A DNA stretch of 64,000 nucleotides from Euborellia annulipes (taxonomy: Eukaryota; Arthropoda; Insecta; Dermaptera; Anisolabididae). The DNA lies in the NCBI GenBank assembly GCA_023213315.1, contig JAKCPI010005540.1, positions 1 to 64,000 on the forward strand. Reading direction: 5' to 3'. The translations under genes were made by a program, and so were the position numbers. Shown here one piece after another: positions 55,480 to 64,000 of the stretch (positions within the stretch are counted from its first letter, which is position 1; every line of letters starts with the position of its first letter). Under the pieces are notes generated by a model. The model searched no databases, was not told where the DNA came from, and saw only the letters and a program-made list of their open reading frames with translations.

Positions 55480-55955
55480 CAGCCACTCCTCCTGGAATTA
55501 ACCATTAATAATAATGGGAAAAATCTGAATTTTCACGAGAACAATTTTCTGTTATTTTATTTTATTTTTTTTTTTTGTCAGTTACTCAGGTATATAGGAA
55601 TAATAACGATTGAAGAAGAAAATCTTAGAAATAAAAGAGGACATTGAGTTGCTTCCATTCATTTTAACACATGTATATTTAAAGTCTTTTTTTTTTTTCT
55701 TTTTTTTTACTTTCCCCTTCGTTTAGTCGAGCATCCTTTTTTTTCGTGTCTTTAGATATCTTCTTCACTCTTGAGAAAATAAATTTAAGGATTTCAATTC
55801 ACATTAAAACAAAATCCGTTTTATTCCTTTAGTGCTTTTCTACGTAAAATGATCAGGCTCTTTCTCTAAACCAGATGATTGTAACTAAAGTGTGTTAGTA
55901 AACCAATTGTTTAGAAACAAGTTGCTTGTATTAAGTTTATTGAGGGATAACAAAT
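55480..55955. other. AT-rich intergenic, unassigned
   Basis: T-runs, no gene. Confidence 0.4.
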
Positions 55956-55961
55956 GAAAAA

Positions 55962-56046
55962 AATCTGGTGTGATTGCGCACAGCACACAACTTTCTCTTA
56001 CCTTCGGTAATCGAAAGTTGTGCTCTGTGCTAGTCACAGATTTTTC
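55962..56046. repeat. family A terminal hairpin, solitary
   Basis: AAATCTGGTGTGAT...ACTTTCTCTTACC/...AATCGAAAGTTGT...TAGTCACAGATTTTT. It directly abuts the mariner fragment's 3' side. Confidence 0.65.
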
Positions 56047-56610
56047 ATCCCCTTCAAAGTAATCCCCGTCCGATAAAACGCACTTTTTCCAGTCGGAAAA
56101 GTCTTTTCCGGTATACCCTTCAAGATCTTCTTCGATTCTGTTTTTATCTCCTCACTCTTATCAAAACGGCGTCCCCGCTTTGGCCTTTTGAGTTTACTGA
56201 ATAGCCAAAAGTCGCACGGAGCCAAATGAGGCGAATATGGGGGTTGCGGAACGATATGAGTCGAGTTTTTGCCAAAAAATTGAGCGATTTTGGCACCAAT
56301 CGAGACTTGAGGCGTTTGAGACACAAAACATTCTTCAAAATAGTTTTGGCTGAGCCAAATGATATTCTAACACTATCAGCGAGATCTCTAATTGTCAATC
56401 GACGATTCTCAAGTTTTTGGAGGTAGCCCTCGTCCGTAGACGTTGATGGTTCGTCTTCAACGGGTTCTCGGCCCTCTTTGAACTCGTTGTACCACTTATA
56501 AACATTTTTTTGATCACCAAAGGCCTTCCGAAACATTTTCAACGTGTCCGCCACAAGAATATTCGTTCTGCAAACGAAAATTTGATGCAAGTTCTTTGCT
56601 CAACAAAATA
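56045..56610 (-). pseudogene. mariner transposase, internally deleted and frameshifted
   Basis: The N-terminal half is the mariner DNA-binding region: VYKWYNEFKEGREPVEDEPS (the W-x-x-x-F-x-x-G-R motif and the D-D/E-P linker), LTIRDLADSV second helix-turn-helix. After a gap of much of the catalytic domain, another frame has PPYSPHLAPCDFWLFSKLKR, the third catalytic aspartate context (CDFWLF). The first two aspartates are gone. No matching terminal inverted repeats are seen. Non-functional. Confidence 0.85.
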
Positions 56611-56743
56611 CCCATAGGGATTGAGAAAGATGACTATGATGCCATCTGGTGAGAAAAATCGGCGATAATGTAGTGACAATTGATATAGAATTGCATTGAA
56701 AGTGTTTTTAACAATTATTATTTTTGTAATTAAAATAAATTTT

Positions 56744-57344
56744 CATGATGTCATCATCAAGAACATCTATCTTGTTGCATTCGTGGCTGTTCAAATATCC
56801 TGAGCAAAAATCATACGGAGGTGAAATTTTATCGTTTTCCCGAAACAGAGAGTGGATAACCTGGAAACGTCAAAAATGGATAAAAGGAGTAAAAAACTAT
56901 GTGTAAGTGAAATATTTCAAAAAAAAAAAAAAAAATTATCTTTTTTTATATAATTATTATGATACTGAAGTTGGCAGATATCAGTCAAGTTTTAAAATTA
57001 TTTTTCCACAAATAATAATAATTAGAAAATATATTAACTTAATTACATTAACTTGATTGTATTTCAGAAAGCATCCGAAGGATTGGGAACCAAATAAAAA
57101 TACTCGGATATGTAGTGCTCATTTTGTCAACAATAAAAAAATCAGAGAAATCCCCAACATCCGTCTTATGTATGTGTATGCGATGAGAGGGTTTTCCCCA
57201 TCCTTTCAAATAACTTGTCTTACTTGCTGCAGACTCGGGAGAATTAATATAATGGACTGCAGCACTTACATGTTTGCACTCTCCGAAAGCCCGGCTTTAC
57301 AGGTGCAATTGGCCGATGTAATATTTCGATTGTTATTCAGCTGA
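56744..57344 (+). pseudogene. THAP-type zinc-finger exon pair (56744-56902, 57068 onward), frameshifted
   Basis: A CCIRGCSN start (C-x-x-x-C) near 56773 and VKFYRFP, then after a one-base frameshift REWITWKRQKWIKGVKNYV to 56902. GTAAGT opens an intron of 165 bp that ends TATTTCAG at 57067. Exon two continues KHPKDWEPNKN then TRICSAHFV, giving the second C-x-x-H pair. Order and spacing (C-C, F-P, W, R-x-C-S-x-H-F) fit a THAP DNA-binding domain, found in host regulators and P-element-type transposases. No catalytic domain follows before the stop at 57344. The frameshift may be real or an assembly error. Confidence 0.6.
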
Positions 57345-57631
57345 AAATTATATTTTATAGCCGTATATCGGATACTTTTTGTTTTTACTACATAAAACAT
57401 ACTAACAGCATGATTTTTGGCTACATTTTGATTTCTAAACAAAATTCACATTTTTACACTTTTGAGAAATGGGCGCCTAATATCGGATGATGGGGTCCCT
57501 AATATCCGATAGGGAAATAAGCCATGAAAAAAAACATTTAACTTGAGCATATGAAAAATGTTTAATAAGAAGTACAAAATCTGAATACAATAACAAAATT
57601 TGAAACAAATATAGTGCAGTGACACATATAA

Positions 57632-58985
57632 TTAGTCATTTGAAGAGCAGTAGTCACAGATGAAAGTTTTCCATTCATTTTTATCAGATCCAGAACAAAG
57701 TTCGTGAGCCCACTTAAGATACTTTAAACATCTTATCCACTGTTCGCCGTGCTTATCTTGTTTGTAAGGCCGAAGACAGTTAATGCACTCTGCGCTGTCT
57801 TCGTTGTCTTTGGATACAAACGAAATGTCTGAGTCATCATCTTTATCGAAAGTGGCATCCCTTATTTGTTTGGGATTTTTGCTTTTTGTTTTTTTGGCTT
57901 TTGTTTTTTTCTTCTTCTAACTTGTAAGTTAATTTTAACTTGTAACAATTGCAGCCTTCCCAGCTGGCCGCTCTCTTTTTGAATTAGAAGTTTTTTGGTG
58001 GTGGTTTTACTGCATAAGGAGAAACTACTTTTTTTGAAGAGCTAGACATACTTCCTTCTTTAGTGCAACTGGTAGATGTGGATGGACCGAGATCTGGACT
58101 TTGTGAAAGAGTTTCTGTTGGTAGGCTTACGTTTGTCATAGGCCTATACTCTGGTTCAGTTTCTTCTAAATTAATGAATTCATAATCTTGAAATATATTT
58201 CTGTTGAAGGGTAGAATTCCAAATTTTTTAAAACCACTTACAGCAATCTGGAGTGTGGCAGACTAATCTTTTCCCATAAGCTCACCAGTTTGGTAACAAG
58301 TCAGTTACCTAAACGGATGGTTTGACAACCAGAATTCCACTTCTTGCGAGTAGTAAGCCTTGAACGCCATTGTCCATTGGTTGAAGTTTATAGGATGTGT
58401 GGGGTGGCAAACACACTATGATCACCCCGTTTTTCCCTAGCCTGGTTAATCACATCTAAGTTCCTGACGTGAATTCCGTGTCCATCTAAAATTAATACCA
58501 CAGGATCATCTGGGGTTGGCTTGACATAATCAATGAAATGCTGTACCCAGTCCTTAAAAATATGCGCTTGAATCCACCCAGATTTGTGACACCTTGCAAT
58601 TGTTCCTGGGGGACATCCATTCAACAGTTCTGGCTTCATATTTGTTCTAGGGAAAACAATAAGTGGAGGTACAAATATTCCAGCTGGACTCATACACGTT
58701 ACAATAGTCATTAGAGCACCTCTCTCTTGAGCAGATAGTGTCCCAATTTGTTTTTTGTTTTTTACAAGCAAAGAGGTTCTAAAAACAGGTTTTCGTCCTA
58801 ATCTTGTACTAACAAGTTCATTAAAACCTTTGGTTTTGTTATTTACATGATTTTCAAGAGTGGACCGTGGAACACTATAAGTTTTAGAGGCCTTTAAAAA
58901 TCCCATTTTTTTTTCTTTTACGGCTTTTACAGCAAGTTGCATTGATTTAGAGTCCCATTGTTTTCTGTCTCGAGCAATAAGGCGT
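57632..58985 (-). pseudogene. pogo-type transposase with C-terminal zinc finger, decayed
   Basis: The minus strand starts near 58985 with RDRKQWDSKSMQLAVKAV and MGFLKASKTYSVPRSTLENH (psq-type helix-turn-helix). A deletion removes the part with the first catalytic aspartate. It resumes GTLSAQERGALMTIVTCMSP, PPLIVFPRTNM, LILDGHGIHVRN (second aspartate context) and, after frameshifts near 58390-58350, FKAYYSQEVEFWLSNHPF, GFKKFGILPFNRNIFQDYEF. It ends in a PHD-like finger: ECINCLRPY, WIRCLKYLKWAHELCSG, FICDYC, where one expected Cys is Tyr. The stop is at 57632. This architecture is shared with insect pogo-like transposases. Several frameshifts: inactive. Confidence 0.85.
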
Positions 58986-59164
58986 CAATGACAGATAATT
59001 ATTTTAATTATATCATATAGGTGGCTCAAATCAAAACAACTCGAGGTCAATGAATCTGGATTTTAATAGATTAATGTTATTATTTATATCTGATCTGATT
59101 GAAAAAGAAAATTATTTATTAAATTTAATTTTAATAAAATGTTTTACTAGAGAGAAATGAAATT

Positions 59165-59619
59165 GAAATGATTTAAGAATTTAGTAATGCCTTTATGTCA
59201 TCCGATAGGCCTTTGGTGTCCACTTTGTAATTAACAGCTGTATAATGTTTGCACTGTCCTTTCAGCCAACCCGTTTGACTTAGGATGATAAGGCGGAATG
59301 GAATCTTCATTACCCTAATACCATTATTATGGCAGAATTCCAAAAATTCTTCAGAACCAAAAGAAGGCCCGTTATCACTTATACAATAACTTCTTGAAAT
59401 CCAAAAACAAGTCCTTAACTTGCTTATTACATTTCTTGCAGTAGTAGACTTCATTTCCCAAGCTTCAATCTATTTCGAATAACTCTCCACAAGTATTAAA
59501 ACTTTATTATTTGAAAATTCAAAAAAATCCAAATGAATCCTTTCCCCAAAACTCCATCGATTTCGGCCACTTATCAAATTCATCTATATTACCGAACAAC
59601 CGGTTCATCCTCGTCGCCA
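59165..59619 (-). pseudogene. Ty3/gypsy integrase fragment
   Basis: Reads WPKSMEFWGKDS, VLILVESYSK, EAWEMKSTTARNVISKLRT, ISDNGPSFGSEEFLEFCHNN, GIRV. D-N-G-P-x-F-x-S-x-E-F is the second catalytic aspartate motif of retroelement integrases. Frameshifts and in-frame stops are present, and gag, protease and reverse transcriptase are deleted so that integrase follows closely on the primer-binding site. Confidence 0.8.
59606..59619 (-). promoter_or_regulatory. gypsy primer-binding site (tRNA-Ser type)
   Basis: Minus strand TGGCGACGAGGATG complements a serine-tRNA 3' end (CATCCTCGTCGCCA). It lies two bases from the end of the LTR (…ATTACA). Confidence 0.7.
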
Positions 59620-59651
59620 AATGTAATATCTTTTAGAATAGAAATAAACGC

Positions 59652-60478
59652 TCACAAAATACAAGATCCAAAACATTCGTAACCAATACAAACAAAAACC
59701 AAAACATCAAAACACTTTAGTATTTCATCTAATTCACAACACCTCTCTAGCATAGAATAGGTTGGATAAAAGGAACCAGAAATAAGGATTAGTTCACTAG
59801 CTAGAAACGAATACAGGAGATGTTTAGCCACATTCGAATTTTCACCTTTATTTAATTTCCATGCCCGTATATGCTCACGTCCTCGAATTTTAAGGTTCCT
59901 AGCAGTTTTTCCTATATATATACAATCGCAATTTTGACAATCAATCTGGTACACGCCACTTTCTGATTGATCACTTCTAGACACTAGTTTGTTATTTCCT
60001 AAAAGATTTCCTAAATTATATCTATTGTAGAAGGAGGCGGTAATGTTATGTGACTTTAGAATATTAGATAATTGGTGATTAATTTTTCCGATAAATGGAA
60101 GTTTTCTATATTTACCATTTTCCCTGGGACTTTGGACATTGTACAGTAATTTTAATACAAGGGATTTTTGTTTTTTACGAATAAGATTATCTATTAATTC
60201 TTTTGAATAGCCATTTTTCATTGCGATCGAATAAATGATTCCTTTCTCTTTATTGAAATCACTGGCATTCATTGGGACATGTAGGAGCCTGTGGACCATG
60301 TTATGGAAAGCTGACAACTTTGTGCTTTCCGGGTGAGCAGAAGATGCTGGGACTACTATATCCGTAAAAGTTTCTTTCCTATAAATACTAAATGAAAAAT
60401 TGTTAATGTTTCTAGTTATGGTTAAGTCTAAGAAGTTTATTTGTCTATTGTTTTCTTTCTCTATGGTAAATTGAATTT
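59652..60478 (-). CDS. PLE GIY-YIG endonuclease part
   Basis: Follows the reverse transcriptase with a one-base shift. It continues the RT thumb (IQFTIEKENN, INFLDLTITRN), then the linker FIGKINHQLSNILKSHN, then the endonuclease: GVYQIDCQNCDCIYIGKTAR. Counting from the methionine at 60317, GVY is 121-123, zinc-binding Cys 127 and 130, YIG 134-136, Arg 145 and His 149, with a glutamate-rich helix LERCCELDEIL near 190. The catalytic strand, arginine and Cys pair are all kept. It nicks DNA to prime target-site integration. The frame is intact to the stop at 59652. Confidence 0.85.
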
Positions 60479-61477
60479 TGAATTTATTGAATTAAGAAAT
60501 TTTAAAAAATTATCCAGTTGCCTATCTGAACCTTTCCACAGACACAAGACATCATCCACATATCTGAACCACCAGGCGATATTATTTGTTAACGGGTGTT
60601 TACTATTGAAAACTTTAGTTTCGAAGTGATCCATAAAAATGTCAGCCAGTAATGGTGAGCTTGGTGCTCCCATCGGAAGTCCTTCTTCCTGTTTATAAAA
60701 TTTATCATTAAACGAAAAATAATTTTGTTGCAAGCAAGTATCTAGGACGTGCATAATATCTGAGTGCATTATTGGGTTATGTTTCAATAAATGTTCACCT
60801 ACAATGTTTTTTAATTCTTCCACCGGAATGGAAGGGAAAAGATTTTTTACATCAAACGAGATCAATTTAGTATTTTTTTCCAAAGGTATACTAGTTATTT
60901 TATCTATTAATTCTAAACTGTTTTTAATTGTATACTTAGGTTGAAAATTCAAATGTTTAGGTAAGATCGAATTTAGAGTTTTACATAATTTCACTGCTGG
61001 GGCATTTATATAAGAACAAACAGGTCTAATTGGATATCCAGGTTTATGAATTTTGGTTAATCCATAAAGGATCGGAGCTGAGGGGTTAGTTAAGGTTAGT
61101 TTATTTTTATTGTTAAGTCCTAATAAATAATGGCATTTGTTCACCGTTTCCTTAACCTTTTTATGAAACTTGTTAGTTGGGTCTAATGGAGTTTCTATAA
61201 TATTGTTTTCATTTAAGAAAGCATTTATTTTATCTATATATTCGGTTTTATTAAGGATAGTAATTGTATTCCCTTTGTCCGCTTTACTTAAAATGAGGTT
61301 GTTATCTAATAATTTTTTCTTAATGTTTTTGACAAGTTTCATTTCTTTAGATCCCTTTAGTATACCATTTTTGTTTCCCAATTCATTTTTTATAATTTTA
61401 GCACATTTATGTTTCGAAATAATATTAGAACTCCGATCCTTAAAATCAAACAATGCTGCCTCACAATCTATTGCCAA
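60461..61477 (-). CDS. PLE reverse transcriptase part
   Basis: 338 residues. Motifs in order: SKADKGNTITIL (64-75), ILYGLTKIHKPGYPIRPV (136-153), NAPAVKLCKTL (158-168), LISFDVKNLFPSIP (205-218, motif A aspartate), EEGLPMGAPSSPLLADIFMD (264-283, motif B), FRYVDDVLCLW (304-314, catalytic YVDD). All are intact. The frame then ends at NSKFNLP because one A is missing from an A-run near 60479. Restoring phase continues into the endonuclease part, so a sequencing slip is as likely as real decay. Upstream of 61477 the frame extends a few residues before stops. PLE RTs are related to telomerase. Confidence 0.9.
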   Translation of the reverse strand: MAIDCEAALFDFKDRSSNIISKHKCAKIIKNELGNKNGILKGSKEMKLVKNIKKKLLDNNLILSKADKGNTITILNKTEYIDKINAFLNENNIIETPLDPTNKFHKKVKETVNKCHYLLGLNNKNKLTLTNPSAPILYGLTKIHKPGYPIRPVCSYINAPAVKLCKTLNSILPKHLNFQPKYTIKNSLELIDKITSIPLEKNTKLISFDVKNLFPSIPVEELKNIVGEHLLKHNPIMHSDIMHVLDTCLQQNYFSFNDKFYKQEEGLPMGAPSSPLLADIFMDHFETKVFNSKHPLTNNIAWWFRYVDDVLCLWKGSDRQLDNFLKFLNSINSKFNLP

Positions 61478-61699
61478 ATTCTCATAATCTTTTTCCCGAT
61501 AAGAATTTCAAATAATAATAATTCAATAAAAATATCAGAAAAAAAATTGCGTTTTTTTTTAACAAATTAAAAATTGCGTTCTTATTGCGACATCTTTTAG
61601 AATAAATTAACTTGGTCTATATATAAAATAATGCTTGGCTCACGCCTCCCTTCAGAGTTATTATTATTATAACGCATTTACCGTTGCGAAGAAATGTTT

Positions 61700-64000
61700 C
61701 TCAAAACTATCGTTATTTTTTATTGGAAATAATTTAATGTAATGCAATAAATTGATGCAAAGACTTGACACCTGCGCCCCTTTTATAATTTAAGGACCAA
61801 CTCACTCTCTCTGCGAAATATCAATTTTTATTTGTAGCAATATAAAAACGAAATATTTAGACAGAAATAAATTTTGATATGAGTTATTGACTAGCTGAAT
61901 AGCCCGACTTTTGAGATAACTATTATTTTATTATTGAAAAATTGTAGGAAAAATGTTTTTTTTTTTGTTAAAAAACCGTTAGGAAACGATTGACTACCGA
62001 GTTACTCTAGGCGGCAAGAGATGGCGTTAGTTTTTCCCATAGGAATACAAGCGATTTATTCCATTTCATTTGAAAGTTTCCAGCTTTTAAAATATTCAAT
62101 TTAAAAATATTTAAAATTTAATAAAAATACATATTAAAATAACTAGAATTAGATTTATATAATTTATTTTGAAATAAAATTTACTGGGAAAGAATAAAGT
62201 ATCATTCAAATGGAAAATATTGTTTACAGAGACATTTCAAAGTTTCGTGTGATTCTTTTTGAATGCAAAATCGTTATGATAAATTAAAAAAAAAAAATTG
62301 TTTAAATTTCACTTGAGAAATTAATAAATAAATAACGATAACGCATTAAAAAAAAAAAGATAGAGTACGTTGTATAATTAATAAACAATAAAAAACATTT
62401 TATTGTTATTAAAAAATAAACAAATTTATTTCTGTGCAATAAAACACGGCTGGCTATTAATTTTAATAGTTTTTTTTTTTTTTTAGTGTAAAGTAGAGAT
62501 AGGACCGGTAATGGGGGGCGTGCATTGTGACGCATTGACGCCAAGGTGGGGAGAGTGCTTTCAACAACATTCACACATACTGTTTTTTTTTTTTTTTTTC
62601 CACCACTCATGTGTGTATATGTGTGAATTTATGAAAATTGCCTCCTGACAAACCGCTAAAAAAAGGGGTGAGAAAGGGAATGAATGTGGGGGAGGGGGGG
62701 TGGTTGCAAATGTCGAATGCAAGGCATCAACTTCACGCTTTGCTTCCCGTCTTGTTTGCGTTTGCTCTTTGCTGCTTGCTGTTCTTTTTTCTCTCTCTCA
62801 TCTCTCTCACACACACACAGAAACATAAAATGGTCAACTTATCAAGCAGTTTTTTTATTTTTATTTTTTTTTCAAAGAGAAAAGAGAGAAATCATCCAAC
62901 CAACTGAATAATAATTATTATTATAGAAAATTCCTTTTGTTATCGGATTATTTTATTTGTAAACTTGAATGATCTTGAATTAAACAAAAATCGAAACAGT
63001 TAGTTGATTTCAGGGGCGTATATAGGGAGGGGGGGGGGGGGGCGAGGGGGCCCCGAAATTTTTCAAATCCATATACATATATACTGAAAGTTTTTAGTGT
63101 AGACCAGTTTATAATTAAATTTATTCAAAAAATATAGTCTTTTTCTTCTTGGTCAATTCTCTCTGATGGTAATTGAGGAAGTGAATAAAAATCGAATTTA
63201 TTAAAAATTAGTCTTATATTTCAGAGCATCGTACAAACGGTAGATGTAGCGTTCTTTGTAAACACGAAATCTCGAGTTCCAATCTCGCCCTGTGCAACTA
63301 TTTTTTTTTTTTTATGTAATTTTTTTTTTTTAAAGTGAAACTTTTATTTTTCCTCCCAAATTTTTGGCTCTTCTATCAGCATGTCGCGTTACAGTCGTGA
63401 CGTCAAGTGCCGTGACGTCAAGTAATGACGTCACAATCCGGACACAAAAATAAGAAAGTTGAAATTTAATATATATAACGAATTATAAAAAAATAATTGT
63501 GAGATTTAATAGTTAATTTTTAAATTGATAAAATATAATTTTTAAAATAATTTAAAATGATTCAAATCTTCACAATTGCTAAATAAATATTGTTCAAAGT
63601 TTTAACATGCGTCTATTGATTTAAATTTTCCAATTATTAAGTTAAGATTAAAAACGCGATTTTAATACCCTTAATTGAATAATTTCCTGAAAATCTTCAT
63701 TTAAACGCCTACGATCCGAAAAAAAGTTTTTGCATCGTGGTTTCATAAAACCACACAATGATTTTTTTTTTTTTGGATTTCTAAGAATATTTTTTAATAT
63801 TAATAAATAAATAAAAAGTTTTTTTTTAATTATTGGCTTTTAATTTTTAACATGTTGTTCCATATATTTAAAGAAAATTCAAATGCTTTCTGTCAAAAAT
63901 ATAATACAGTATAAGGAAATATTTAATATTATACGAGAAATATATTACTATTAATTGAACACATAAATAAATGTACAATAATATTTAATATTTATTGAAT
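61700..64000. other. AT-rich intergenic with dispersed repeat fragments
   Basis: A G-tract repeat at 63010-63085 is related to 32320; a CTTCTATCAGCATGTCGCG...GTGACGTCAAG segment at 63368-63425 is related to 31680. CA and A/T runs are present. Open frames near 62300-62910 sit in low-complexity DNA and have no recognisable domain. Confidence 0.45.

Larger units (their letters stand above)
59641..61591 (-). mobile_element. nearly intact Penelope-like element, 5'-truncated
   Basis: Flanked by the 13-bp duplication ATCTTTTAGAATA (59628-59640 and 61592-61604). Minus-strand coding of reverse transcriptase followed by GIY-YIG, with a single frameshift between the two ORFs. The upstream N-terminus and terminal repeats are missing, typical of target-primed truncation. 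No hammerhead motif is seen inside. Confidence 0.85.
59622..61700 (-). repeat. gypsy 5' LTR, split by a PLE insertion
   Basis: The LTR end is at 59622-59640, then the PLE, then LTR sequence again from 61592, including a TATATATA promoter-like box (61620-61627). The outer boundary is not determined. Confidence 0.5.

Noticed and set aside
62302..62911. Open frames near the right end
   Set aside because: They run through poly-A/T and CA tracts with no recognisable domain.
4070..63060. Long G or C runs as G-quadruplex regulatory sites
   Set aside because: They are recurrent parts of hAT-type and G-tract repeats; single long homopolymers are also where assemblies err, so no regulatory claim is made.

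Overview
This is a window of animal genome, most likely arthropod. It is very AT-rich, has no dense gene array, and is packed with mobile-element debris: Penelope-like elements (PLEs), Ty3/gypsy, a LINE tail, two SINE families, mariner, pogo and hAT elements, with canonical GT/AG exon boundaries in a few places. A captured farnesyl diphosphate synthase of insect/arthropod type, a tRNA-Ser-primed gypsy remnant and F-box/LRR-like fragments fit an insect or another arthropod. A sap-feeding or predatory bug is possible but not shown. I see no complete, certain host gene; longer open frames are mostly mobile-element proteins or their fossils.

Layout. 1-7 kb: AT-rich DNA with a few exon-like islands (best 6184-6970, three pieces in continuous phase) and a short hAT element. 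7.5-17 kb: a series of inverted repeats, each carrying a small hammerhead-ribozyme-like motif typical of PLEs, mixed with a 690-bp hairpin-ended repeat ('family A'), a tRNA-derived SINE and two short palindromic DNA elements. 18.4-19.5 kb: a 1-kb palindromic hAT-type element. 21-24 kb: more hammerhead motifs including a tandem triplet, a family A copy and a 27-bp minisatellite. 25-29 kb: two candidate terminal exons, a PLE GIY-YIG fragment, and a SINE sitting in a LINE 3' tail. 29.6-36.6 kb: a large inverted duplication and a broken leucine-rich-repeat (LRR) gene split by a hAT element. 36.6-42.7 kb: a four-copy degenerate tandem array combining LRR remnants and PLE reverse transcriptase pieces. 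44.1-46.0 kb: the most remarkable object, a small LTR element whose single intact ORF fuses farnesyl diphosphate synthase (FPPS) sequence to a gypsy integrase tail. 48.9-55.5 kb: further hammerhead palindromes and family A copies. 56-59 kb: mariner and pogo transposase pseudogenes and a THAP-type zinc-finger exon pair. 59.1-61.7 kb: a nearly intact PLE (reverse transcriptase plus GIY-YIG) inserted in a gypsy LTR with a 13-bp target duplication. 61.7-64 kb: no gene seen.

The elements act on one another rather than forming a pathway. The FPPS-carrying LTR element landed inside the catalytic core of a hammerhead motif. A hammerhead palindrome landed in a family A copy. A PLE landed in a gypsy LTR, a SINE in a LINE tail, and a hAT element in an LRR gene. 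This nesting gives a relative chronology. Two points merit follow-up: the transduction of a host isoprenoid-synthase sequence by an LTR retroelement, and the dense population of stem-III-less hammerhead motifs, nearly all in palindromes.
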